A DNA stretch of 64,000 nt. Source: an uncultured Oscillospiraceae bacterium. GTDB taxonomy: Bacteria > Bacillota > Clostridia > Oscillospirales > Oscillospiraceae. The position numbers and the translations under genes were made by a program. Positions 51,279-59,103 of this stretch are shown one piece after another. Position 1 is the stretch's first letter, and each line of letters opens with the position of its first letter. The DNA lies in contig CANQOA010000006.1 of assembly GCA_947625355.1 (NCBI GenBank), positions 1-64,000 of the forward strand, in the 5' to 3' direction. Below the pieces are notes generated by a model that was not told where the DNA came from, ran no database searches, and saw only the letters and a list, made by a program, of their open reading frames with translations.

Positions 51279-53056
51279 GGATGAAAACTGTATTCCGCCG
51301 GGCCGGCGCGGTGGTGCTGGTCCTGGCCATGGTCCTGGGCCTGACGGGCTGCACGGACCCCATCGGCGAGGGCATAGCCACGCTCCTGCGCCCGGACGAG
51401 ACATATGAAAAGAGCTCCCACGCCGACCTTTACGATGTGAAGGACGACAAGGAGATCTACGCGGACCTGGCCGACGACGGCGTCATCACCATGTACCTGA
51501 CCGTAGGCCAGGGGGCAGCCTCCGACGGCACAGACCACACCTGGACCGAGGTGAACGCCCATCCTCTGAGCTACTATGAGAGCCTGGGCGTGGAGCCTTA
51601 TAAGTGCGAGGCGCTGCTGCAGGTGGGCGACGAGATCGGCCCCCTGTCCGGCCAGTTCGGCTACGGGGAGCTTACCGCCAACGCCACCGTGCGCCTGCGG
51701 GGCGCGGGGGCCTCGGAGCAGGCCCAGAAGAGCTACCGCATCGACATCAAGACCGGCAAGGGCTCCTGGGAGGACCAGAAGGTGGTGGTGCTCAACAAGC
51801 ACGCGGCCGATCCCACCAAGTTCCGCAACAAGCTGGCCTATGACCTGATGGCGGAGATCCCCACGATGTTCAGCGCCCGGACCTGGTTCGTGCACCTGTA
51901 CGTGAAGGATCGGACCGAGGGCAAGGACGGCCAGTTCGAGGATTACGGGCTGTATACCGCCGTGGAGCAGATCAACAAGCGCTATCTGAAAAACCGGGGC
52001 CTGGACTCCGGCGGCAGCCTCTATAAGGCCGGGACCTTTGACTGGCGGCCCCATGAGGACGCGCTGACGCTGGCCACCTCGGCGGACTATGACCAGGCCG
52101 CCTTCGAGGCGCTGCTGGAGGTCAAGGGCGACGTGGACCACTCCAAGCTGCTGTCGCTGCTCTCGGCAGTGGACGACGAGAGCCAGGACATCTGGACGGT
52201 GGTCCGCAGGTATTTCGACGAGGACAATCTCTTTTACTGGATGGCGTTCCATATCCTCATGGGCAACCGGGATGTGGAGCAGAGCAACTACTATCTCTAC
52301 AGCCCCCAGGGGACGGAGAAATGGTACATCCTCAGCTGGGACAACGACGGCATCCTGCCGGAGGCCTACGCGCGGCTGCGCGACGCCGATTATGACCCCT
52401 CCTGGAACCATGGCATCTTCACCCTGGTCAGCGCCCGGCTCTATGAGCGGATGCTGAAGGACGAGCGGTGCCGGGCGGCCCTGGACGAGGCGGTGGAGAA
52501 CGTGTTGGGCGGCTGGCTGACAGATGACGAGCTGAACGAGCGGACGGAGCGGTATGCCGAGCTCATCAAGGACCTGGTCTACGACATGCCCGACGAGATG
52601 TACCAGCGGGTGTCCAGCGCCAACTATGACCGGCTGGTGCGGGCCATCCCCGACGAGATCGAGAGCAACTATGAGGCCTATAAGGCCAGCCTCAATGAGC
52701 CCTGGCCCTTCCATATCCTGGCCCCGGAGGTTCAGGGGAAGAAGCTGACGCTCCAGTGGGAGCCGTCCTATCTCTATCCGGGGGACGCGCCGGTGTACTC
52801 TGTGGAGCTGAGCCGCGACCCCAACTTTACCGACAAGCTGGTGGACGTGGACAGCCAGACGGAGACGAGCTTGGAGACGGAACTGCTGCCCGAGGGACAG
52901 TATTTCCTGCGGGTCCGGGCCGGCGACGGCCAGGGGTCCTGGCAGGACGCCTATGAATATTACCTCACGGAGACGGACCGGACCATCCACAGCACGCTGT
53001 GCTTCTATGTGCTGGCCGACGGCTCCGTGCAGGCGAACGAGTACATCGAGGAGTGA
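51275..53056 (+). CDS. CotH kinase-domain lipoprotein
   Basis: 593 aa, paralogue of the preceding protein. Lipoprotein leader with lipobox LTGC (Cys near residue 25). CotH domain: GYGELTANATVRLRGAGASE, QKSYRIDIKTGKG, FRNKLAYDLMAEIPT, DYGLYTAVEQINKRYL, and KWYILSWDNDGILPEAY as the counterpart of the DxD-like site. A C-terminal fibronectin-like domain (VYSVELSRDPNFTDKLV; QYFLRVRAGDG) ends the protein. It overlaps the first CotH gene by four bases. Two differently anchored kinases side by side suggest distinct positions on the cell surface. Confidence 0.85.
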   Translation: MRMKTVFRRAGAVVLVLAMVLGLTGCTDPIGEGIATLLRPDETYEKSSHADLYDVKDDKEIYADLADDGVITMYLTVGQGAASDGTDHTWTEVNAHPLSYYESLGVEPYKCEALLQVGDEIGPLSGQFGYGELTANATVRLRGAGASEQAQKSYRIDIKTGKGSWEDQKVVVLNKHAADPTKFRNKLAYDLMAEIPTMFSARTWFVHLYVKDRTEGKDGQFEDYGLYTAVEQINKRYLKNRGLDSGGSLYKAGTFDWRPHEDALTLATSADYDQAAFEALLEVKGDVDHSKLLSLLSAVDDESQDIWTVVRRYFDEDNLFYWMAFHILMGNRDVEQSNYYLYSPQGTEKWYILSWDNDGILPEAYARLRDADYDPSWNHGIFTLVSARLYERMLKDERCRAALDEAVENVLGGWLTDDELNERTERYAELIKDLVYDMPDEMYQRVSSANYDRLVRAIPDEIESNYEAYKASLNEPWPFHILAPEVQGKKLTLQWEPSYLYPGDAPVYSVELSRDPNFTDKLVDVDSQTETSLETELLPEGQYFLRVRAGDGQGSWQDAYEYYLTETDRTIHSTLCFYVLADGSVQANEYIEE

Positions 53057-53061
53057 GCGGC

Positions 53062-53826
53062 ATGAAAGAGCAAGACGCGCTGTCGCCGCCCCGGCTGAAA
53101 TTCCGGAACGAGTGGAAGTACCTGATCTCGGAGTGGGAGGCGTTCACCCTCTGCCAGCGGCTGGAGCCGTTCATGCGCCACGACAGCCACGCCGAAAATG
53201 GGACCTATATGATCCGCAGCCTCTACTTCGACGACATGTGGGACTCGTCCTACAACGAGAAGCTGATGGGCGTGGAGGACCGGTGCAAGTGGCGCATCCG
53301 GTGCTATAACTGCTCCGACGCGTCCATCAAGCTGGAGCGGAAGCTGAAGCGCGGCGCGTACATCCACAAGGACTCCGCCACGATCACCCGTCAGGAGACG
53401 GAGGACATCACCGCCGGCCGGGTCGATTTCCTGCTGGAGCATCCGGCCCAGCTGTGCCGGGAGTTCTATTACGAGTGCCGCACCAAGCTCTTCCGGCCCA
53501 AGGTGATCGTGGACTATGACCGGGAGCCGCTGATCCTGCCGGAGGGAGATGTGCGCATCACCTTCGACCGGAACGTGCGGGCCGCCATTGGAAGCTTTGA
53601 TATGTTCGACCCGGCGCTGCCCACTCTGGAGACCCTTCCGGAGGGGATGCTGGTGCTGGAAGTCAAATTCACGGAATTCCTGCCGGCGCTGATCCATAAG
53701 CTGCTGCCGCTGGACGGCCAGCAGTTCACCGCCGTCAGCAAATATACCCTCTGCTACGAGCAGGCGTTCCACCTATCGGACCCGTTGGCCGGTGTGGTCA
53801 AGACAAACAGGAGGAGAAGAGTATGA
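53062..53826 (+). CDS. VTC-domain polyphosphate polymerase-like protein
   Basis: 254 aa from ATG 53062 (GAGGAG upstream). VTC-type tunnel fold: LKFRNEWKYLISEWEAFTLC, YMIRSLYFDDMWDSSYNEKL, KWRIRCYN, IKLERKLKRG, FRPKVIVDYDREPLI and EVKFTEFLPALI, with the basic residues (Arg/Lys) and the glutamate that line the tunnel of triphosphate-tunnel enzymes. Yeast Vtc4 makes polyphosphate from ATP. Bacterial relatives are regularly next to DUF4956 and CotH genes, as here. It would be cytoplasmic. Four-base overlap with the next gene. Confidence 0.85.
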   Translation: MKEQDALSPPRLKFRNEWKYLISEWEAFTLCQRLEPFMRHDSHAENGTYMIRSLYFDDMWDSSYNEKLMGVEDRCKWRIRCYNCSDASIKLERKLKRGAYIHKDSATITRQETEDITAGRVDFLLEHPAQLCREFYYECRTKLFRPKVIVDYDREPLILPEGDVRITFDRNVRAAIGSFDMFDPALPTLETLPEGMLVLEVKFTEFLPALIHKLLPLDGQQFTAVSKYTLCYEQAFHLSDPLAGVVKTNRRRRV

Positions 53827-54506
53827 GCATAAGCGACTATTTCAAGGACTCGGTCTGGGAGAGCTTCATGAGCGGCCAGGGGCTGACCCTGGATTTCGCC
53901 ATCCAGGCCGGCATCTCCATGGTGCTGGCGGTGATCCTGGGCATGCTGATCTATAAGGTCTACGGCCATTATTACGGCGGCGTCGTCTTTTCCAGTTCCT
54001 TCGCCACCACCCTGGTGGGCATGACCGTGCTGACCACCACGCTGACGCTGGCCATCAGCAGCAACGTCATCATCTCCCTCGGTATGGTGGGCGCGCTGTC
54101 TATCGTCCGTTACCGTACCGCCATCAAGGACCCGATGGACCTGTTCTATCTGTTCTGGGCCATCTCCGTGGGCATCACATTGGGCGCGGGACTGTATGTG
54201 CTGGCCATCATCACCTTCCCGGTGATCATCTTCGTGGTCCATGTGTTCTATCACCGGCGCAAGCGCGGCGCCATCTTCATCCTGGTCGTGCACTACTCCG
54301 ACGAGCGGGCCGGGGACGAGATCATGCGCATCCTGGGCAAGATGAAGGTGCAGCTGAAGTCCAAGACCATCCGGGACGGCGTCACGGAGATGACGCTGGA
54401 GGTGCTGTGCCGGAACAACAATACGGTGTTCCTGGAGAAGATCCAGGAGCAGGAGGGCGTGCGCGACGCCACTTTGATCCAGTATAACGGTGAGTACCAT
54501 GGCTGA
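53823..54506 (+). CDS. DUF4956 membrane protein
   Basis: 227 aa. Four hydrophobic segments between residues 20 and 145 (QAGISMVLAVILGMLIY; SNVIISLGMVGALSIVRYRT; LGAGLYVLAIITFPVIIFVV) and a C-terminal cytoplasmic domain of about 85 residues with a ferredoxin-like pattern. GMVGALSIVRYRTAIKDP is a typical DUF4956 signature. It is the usual partner of VTC-domain proteins and may pass the polymer or phosphate product across the membrane, which is not proven. Confidence 0.85.
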   Translation: MSISDYFKDSVWESFMSGQGLTLDFAIQAGISMVLAVILGMLIYKVYGHYYGGVVFSSSFATTLVGMTVLTTTLTLAISSNVIISLGMVGALSIVRYRTAIKDPMDLFYLFWAISVGITLGAGLYVLAIITFPVIIFVVHVFYHRRKRGAIFILVVHYSDERAGDEIMRILGKMKVQLKSKTIRDGVTEMTLEVLCRNNNTVFLEKIQEQEGVRDATLIQYNGEYHG

Positions 54507-55890
54507 GCGTCCTCCCAAGCACAGTACCGCGCCCTATGTGGTGATCATCGTCCTGGGCCTCATCCTCATCGGACTGCTGCTGTACATCGTCCCCTTCCGC
54601 TACGGGCTGAATGCCTCTGTGGATTACTCCGCCTCCGACGAGCCTTTGAATAACCCTCTGATCGGCTTTGCCCCCTGGGCGGAGAAGGTGGAGGAATGCG
54701 AGGACAGCCAGCTGGTCTATATCGAGCTCCGCTGGGCCGACTGGGAGCCCACGATGGACAGCTTTGACCTCGAAGGGCTGATCGAGCGCTGCCATATCGA
54801 GCGCTGGAAAGAGGAAGGGAAAAACGCCGTGCTCCGGTTCGTGTGCGATATGCCGGGGGACGAGCGGCATATGGATATCCCTGACTGGCTGTATATGCGC
54901 ACCGGCGACGGCGCGTTCTATGACGGCGAATACGGCAAGGGCTACTGCCCGGATTACAGCAACGAGTTCTTCCGGGAGCGCCATGCCCTGGCCATCCGGG
55001 CGCTGGCGGAATACTGCAACCAGGACGAGTTCGTGGCCTATGTGGAGTTGGGCAGCCTGGGCCACTGGGGCGAGTGGCATACCAACGAGGAGGGCGGCGC
55101 GCTGCCCATGCCGGACGCGGAGATCTGCGGCCAGTATGTGCTGGACTACTCCGATGCCTTTACAAACGCCCTGCTGCTGACCCGCAGAAACTATTCCATC
55201 GCCGTGGAAGGCGGCCTGGGCCTGTATCACGACATGACGGGCGACCCGGACGAGACCGAGGAATGGCTGGACTGGCTGAAAAACGGCGGGGTCCAGGAGA
55301 CGGACGGCGAGGCGCTGGAGCTGGTCCCGGTGGAGCATTTCTGGGATGACGCCCCCGTGGGCGGCGAATTCGGCGGCGACCGCACCGACGAGGAGATGCT
55401 CGGCCGCTGGAAGGACGAGACCATGGAGTGCGTGGAGAGCACCCATATGTCCTTCATCGGGCCGCATTGCCCCTCGGGAGAGCTGAAAGACAGCCAGGCG
55501 GCCCAGGAGCTGCGGGAGCGGCTGGGTTACCGGCTGTATGTCTCTCACCTGGAGACGTCGTATGTCTTTGGCAAGAGCCAGCTGGAAGTGCGCATGACCT
55601 GGGGCAACGTGGGGCTGGCGCCGCTGTACTGGGACTGGCCGGTGACGATGTACGTCTATGACAACACCGGCAAGGCGATCTACTGGGAGACGGTGGACAT
55701 CGACCTGCGGAAGCTGACGCCGGGAGAGAACATCGAGACGGTGTCCCATATCCCGTTCACGGACGTGTTCCGCCAGGGGTTCCAGATCGGCATCGGCATC
55801 GAGTCGCCGGATCTGACCCAGCATATCATGCTGGCGATGGAGGGAGAGGACCGAGACGGCGCGAGGGTCATCTACACCTTCGAGTCGTGA
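54499..55890 (+). CDS. Membrane-anchored DUF4832 TIM-barrel-like protein
   Basis: 463 aa from ATG 54499; GTG 54490 is also possible. One N-terminal span (VVIIVLGLILIGLLLYIVPF) and then an extracytoplasmic glycosidase-like part: NPLIGFAPWA, VYIELRWADWEP, VLRFVCDMPGDERHM, VAYVELGSLGHWGEWHTNEE (a glutamate at a beta-strand end) and HMSFIGPHCPSGEL; a beta-sandwich ends the protein. This is the DUF4832 family, related in fold to (beta/alpha)8 glycosidases. Classical PelA carries a hydrolase domain that is otherwise missing here, so this protein may trim the polymer. Last gene of the operon, overlapping DUF4956 by eight bases. Confidence 0.75.
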   Translation: MAERPPKHSTAPYVVIIVLGLILIGLLLYIVPFRYGLNASVDYSASDEPLNNPLIGFAPWAEKVEECEDSQLVYIELRWADWEPTMDSFDLEGLIERCHIERWKEEGKNAVLRFVCDMPGDERHMDIPDWLYMRTGDGAFYDGEYGKGYCPDYSNEFFRERHALAIRALAEYCNQDEFVAYVELGSLGHWGEWHTNEEGGALPMPDAEICGQYVLDYSDAFTNALLLTRRNYSIAVEGGLGLYHDMTGDPDETEEWLDWLKNGGVQETDGEALELVPVEHFWDDAPVGGEFGGDRTDEEMLGRWKDETMECVESTHMSFIGPHCPSGELKDSQAAQELRERLGYRLYVSHLETSYVFGKSQLEVRMTWGNVGLAPLYWDWPVTMYVYDNTGKAIYWETVDIDLRKLTPGENIETVSHIPFTDVFRQGFQIGIGIESPDLTQHIMLAMEGEDRDGARVIYTFES

Positions 55891-55921
55891 CGGCCGCAGC
55901 CTGCGAACGGACTGAAAAGAT

Positions 55922-55960
55922 CCCGGAGACCTTGAAGATCAAGGCCTCCGGGAGTTTTTT
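55922..55960 (+). terminator. Rho-independent terminator of the pel-like operon
   Basis: CCCGGAG-A-CCTTGA pairs with TCAAGG-C-CTCCGGG around loop AGA, with one internal mismatch, followed by AG and six T. Confidence 0.9.
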
Positions 55961-55983
55961 ATCCTAATTCGCATGGCCGGCGC

Positions 55984-57501
55984 TCAGCACAGGGGGCAGA
56001 AGATGCGCAGCACGCCGTCCACGATCCAGTGCCAGAAGCCCCTGTCGATGTTGTCCAACGTCCGCTCCTGGCTCTTGGCCTGGGTGGCCAGAAAGTCCGC
56101 CTTCAGATCCTGGAGCAGGGACGCCTTATAAAACAGGGAGTTGTTCTCGAAGTGCAGGAACAGGCTCCGGTAATCCAGGTTGACCGTGCCCACCGTGCCC
56201 ATCACGTCGTCCACCACGCTGGCTTTGGCGTGGACGAAGCCGGGGGTATATTCGTAGATCTTCACGCCCGCCTCCAGCAGCACGGGATAGAAGCTGCGGC
56301 CCATGCGGTAGACCAGTTTTTTGTCCGGGATGCCGGGCATGATGATCCGCACGTCCACGCCCCGGCGGGCGGCCCGGGTGAAGGCCCCCAGCAGCGCGTC
56401 GCCGGGCATGAGATAGGGCGTATAGAACCAGGCGTAGCGCTTGGCCTGGCTGAGCAGGTCGATGAAGAGCTCGTTGCTGACGGCGTAGCTCTCCAGAGGG
56501 GAGTCGTAGTAGCTCAATACCATGCCGTCGCTGGGCGCGCCCGCCGGCGGGGCCTGGGGCGGGGTCAGGAATGCGTCGGGGACCGGGTCGTCATGGGCGA
56601 AAGCGTTCCAGAAGGCGGCGAACATGCGGATATAGTTTTCCACGGCCTCGCCGGTGAGCTTGAAGCCGATGTCCTTCCAGTGGCCGAAGCGCTCGATGTG
56701 GTTGATGTACTCGTCCGCCAGGTTCACGCCGCCGGAGAAGGCCACCTTCCCGTCGATGATGAGCATTTTTCGGTGGTCCCGGCAGTTGAGGGTGCCCTTG
56801 ACGAACAGCAGCGGGTTGAAGGGGGCGATGCGGATGCCCTTTTTCGCCAGGTCATCGGCGTTTTTCCAGGAGTAAGTGCCGATGCTGCCCAGATCGTCGT
56901 AGAGCACCCGCACGTCCACGCCCTGGGCGGCCTTGCGAGCCATGATGTCCACCATGGAGTCCCACATGAGCCCGTCCTCCAGGATGAAGTACTCTACGAA
57001 GATGAACTTCTCCGCCTTCTCCAGCTCCTGGAGCATCACGGGGAACATGTCGTCCCCCAGGGGATAATAGACCGCCTCCCGGTTGGGGCGCAGGGAAAAG
57101 CCGGTGGCGGCCTGCACCGTATGGAAGGTCTGGGCGGCGCGCGCGTCCTCGCCGGCCAGGGCCTCATAGAGCGGGGCGGTGTCGTCCTTAAGGTCCGGCA
57201 GGGGCTTGGCCTCCGCCAGCTTTTTCCGCAGGGGCTTGGTGGTGCGCTTGTTGCCGAAGATGAGGTACACCAGCGCGCCGGGCAGCGGGAAGGTGAGGAT
57301 CAGCAGCAGCCATATGATCTTGTATGTGCCCTCGTCCTGCTTGGTGATGATATACAGGACGAAGATGAACGCGGATATGGACAGCACCGCGTTGATGGCC
57401 GCCGCCCAGGGCGCCAGCCAGGAGAAGAGGAGCGCCAGCCATGCCAGCTGGAGCAGCACGGCCGGAAGGATGGTCAAAACGCGCCGGATGATCTTGTTCA
57501 T
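55984..57501 (-). CDS. cls: Cardiolipin synthase (phospholipase D family)
   Basis: 505 aa. Two N-terminal membrane spans with an Nt-type PLDc_N domain (LLILTFPLPGALVYLIFGNK) and two HKD motifs: His243-Lys245-Asp250 in RDHRKMLIID and His423-Lys425-Asp430 in FVHAKASVVDD. It condenses two phosphatidylglycerols to cardiolipin. It is alone on its transcript and convergent with the pel-like operon, sharing the terminator region. Confidence 0.95.
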   Translation of the reverse strand: MNKIIRRVLTILPAVLLQLAWLALLFSWLAPWAAAINAVLSISAFIFVLYIITKQDEGTYKIIWLLLILTFPLPGALVYLIFGNKRTTKPLRKKLAEAKPLPDLKDDTAPLYEALAGEDARAAQTFHTVQAATGFSLRPNREAVYYPLGDDMFPVMLQELEKAEKFIFVEYFILEDGLMWDSMVDIMARKAAQGVDVRVLYDDLGSIGTYSWKNADDLAKKGIRIAPFNPLLFVKGTLNCRDHRKMLIIDGKVAFSGGVNLADEYINHIERFGHWKDIGFKLTGEAVENYIRMFAAFWNAFAHDDPVPDAFLTPPQAPPAGAPSDGMVLSYYDSPLESYAVSNELFIDLLSQAKRYAWFYTPYLMPGDALLGAFTRAARRGVDVRIIMPGIPDKKLVYRMGRSFYPVLLEAGVKIYEYTPGFVHAKASVVDDVMGTVGTVNLDYRSLFLHFENNSLFYKASLLQDLKADFLATQAKSQERTLDNIDRGFWHWIVDGVLRIFCPLC

Positions 57502-57600
57502 GATATCGCCTCGGTCCTTTTTGCTTTTTGTATCTCCATTTTACCCCTTCCCGGGCCTGCTGGCAAGAGGCGGCCCGGACAGGGAGAAATGCGAAGAAAA

Positions 57601-57632
57601 ACAGTGACACTGTCTGTCCGGTGTGGTAAGAT
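57601..57632 (+). promoter_or_regulatory. Promoter of the DUF1349 gene with overlapping palindrome
   Basis: GTGACA (57604-57609) and TAAGAT (57627-57632) with a 17-bp spacer. The -35 is inside a perfect palindrome, ACAGTG-A-CACTGT at 57601-57613, which could be an operator. Confidence 0.5.
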
Positions 57633-57700
57633 GTGGTAGGATAAAGAAAACCGCCGCGGGAAGAGAACGGCGCAAACGCGGCAGCTGGAGGGAAAACGGC

Positions 57701-58309
57701 ATGTTTGACGTGAGCAGGCTGGAGTGGACGAGGGAGCCGGCGTCCTATTCCATCGGGGACGGCCGGATCGAGATCGTCACGAGCCCCCATACGGACCTGT
57801 GGCAGCGCACCTATTACCATTTCAGGAACGACAACGCCCCGGTCCTGCAGATGCGGACGGGGGAGAAGTATTTTTCCTTCACGGTAAAGACGGAGTTCGA
57901 GAGCAAACACCGCTTCGACCAGTGCGGCGTGGTACTGTATCTGGACAGCGAGAACTGGCTCAAGGGCTCCATTGAATATGAGACCGACGCCTATCAGCAC
58001 ATGGGCAGCGTGGTCACCAATCACGGCTATTCCGACTGGGCCACCACCGCCATCGACGCCTCTGTCAAGTCCATGTGGTACCGCCTGAGCCGGCGGGAGG
58101 ACGATTTCTGCATCGAGAACTCGACGGACGGCGTGGTTTTTTCCCAGATGCGCGTGTGTCATATGTGGGAGGCCGCCGGCGAGGTCCGCTTCGGCGTCTA
58201 TGCCTGCAGCCCGGAGGATTCGTCCTTCAAGGCGGTGTTCACCCACATGGAGCTGTCCGAATGCAAGTGGCCGGCCCATGACGGCCAGCAGCCGGACGAG
58301 GACGCCTGA
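57701..58309 (+). CDS. DUF1349 (concanavalin-like) protein
   Basis: 202 aa. Matches the DUF1349 family by WQRTYYHFRNDNAPVLQM, FSFTVKTEFESKHRFDQCGV, YLDSENWLKGSIEYE, SDWATTAI, WYRLSRREDDFCIENS and VRFGVYACSP. The fold is a lectin/glucanase-like beta sandwich. Related yeast and bacterial proteins are regarded as regulators or sugar binders; no catalytic residue can be named. CTGGAGGG precedes the ATG. Confidence 0.85.
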   Translation: MFDVSRLEWTREPASYSIGDGRIEIVTSPHTDLWQRTYYHFRNDNAPVLQMRTGEKYFSFTVKTEFESKHRFDQCGVVLYLDSENWLKGSIEYETDAYQHMGSVVTNHGYSDWATTAIDASVKSMWYRLSRREDDFCIENSTDGVVFSQMRVCHMWEAAGEVRFGVYACSPEDSSFKAVFTHMELSECKWPAHDGQQPDEDA

Positions 58310-58333
58310 CCCAGGAGCGGGGCGCGGCCGGGC

Positions 58334-58888
58334 TCACTTCGTTTTCTGGCCGGATAAAAGGGCGCGGGCCTGCTTTCGGGCCCGGGACAGCTGGACCTTG
58401 ACGGTGTCCGCCCGGAGCTGCAGACTGTCGGCGATCTCCTGGGTGGACATGCCCAGGATATACCGGGCCTCCAGCAGGTATCGGGCCTTCTCCCCCAGCT
58501 GGGGCCAAAGCTCCGCCATGCGGCGGGCCTGCTCCCGGCCCAGCACGGTGTCCTCCGCCGAGGGGCTGCCCTGCAGGGCGGCGTCGTCGAACCAGTCGTC
58601 GTCCACGGAGGGCCCGGCGTCCTTTTCCATCCGGCGCAGGTGGGAGATGGCGTTGTGCCTGGCGGCGGTGGCGACGTAGCTGACCAGCCGTTTGGGCTCC
58701 ATGTCCCGCAGCGTGTCGACGTGGGCGATGAGCTTTTCCAGCGTGGTCTGGAACACGTCGTCGGCGTCCCAGCGGTCGCTGACCAGCTTTCGGATCTCCG
58801 CGAGCATCAGCCGGCCGTACTGTTCATACAGCGCCGTGATGAACGCGCGGTCGTTCTCTTCCTCGGGAGAAAGGATCGCGATGGGCAC
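58334..58888 (-). CDS. ECF RNA polymerase sigma factor
   Basis: 184 aa from GTG 58888, selected because AAGGAGGT lies ten bases upstream (an earlier GTG at 58939 has no site). Sigma region 2: LYEQYGRLMLAEIRKLVSDR then DADDVFQTTLEKLIAH; region 4: YILGMSTQEIADSLQLRADT then VKVQLSRARKQAR. It faces a putative anti-sigma gene across a 215-base divergent region that contains a housekeeping promoter for the sigma gene and an ECF-type promoter for the anti-sigma gene. Confidence 0.93.
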   Translation of the reverse strand: MPIAILSPEEENDRAFITALYEQYGRLMLAEIRKLVSDRWDADDVFQTTLEKLIAHVDTLRDMEPKRLVSYVATAARHNAISHLRRMEKDAGPSVDDDWFDDAALQGSPSAEDTVLGREQARRMAELWPQLGEKARYLLEARYILGMSTQEIADSLQLRADTVKVQLSRARKQARALLSGQKTK

Positions 58889-58939
58889 CCTGCAGGACCT
58901 CCTTTTCCGCGGCCCGCGCCGCTGGTTTGGGACAAGCAC

Positions 58940-58968
58940 ATTGTACTACAGCCCCGCGGCGGGGGCAA
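58940..58968 (-). promoter_or_regulatory. Sigma-A promoter of the ECF sigma gene
   Basis: Minus-strand TTGCCC (58963-58968) and TACAAT (58940-58945), spacer 17 bp, 45-50 bases before the GTG start. Confidence 0.75.
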
Positions 58969-59024
58969 GCGCGAAAAGGCGTATCGGGCCGTTTTTTCAG
59001 AGATCGATTTTTTCGGGAAAACCA

Positions 59025-59050
59025 TGTAACTTTTTCCGGAAAAGCGCGTC
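59025..59050 (+). promoter_or_regulatory. ECF-type promoter of the anti-sigma-like gene
   Basis: TGTAAC (59025-59030), 16 bp, CGTC (59047-59050): the form of Bacillus SigX/W/M-type promoters (TGwAAC-N16-CGwm). The spacer holds the palindrome TTTTCCGGAAAA. It points at the gene starting at 59104 and is probably read by the sigma factor encoded next door. Confidence 0.75.
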
Positions 59051-59103
59051 TATATAGACAGATAGGAAAAAGCCGCGCCGATGGGATCGAGGACGAGGAC
59101 GAT

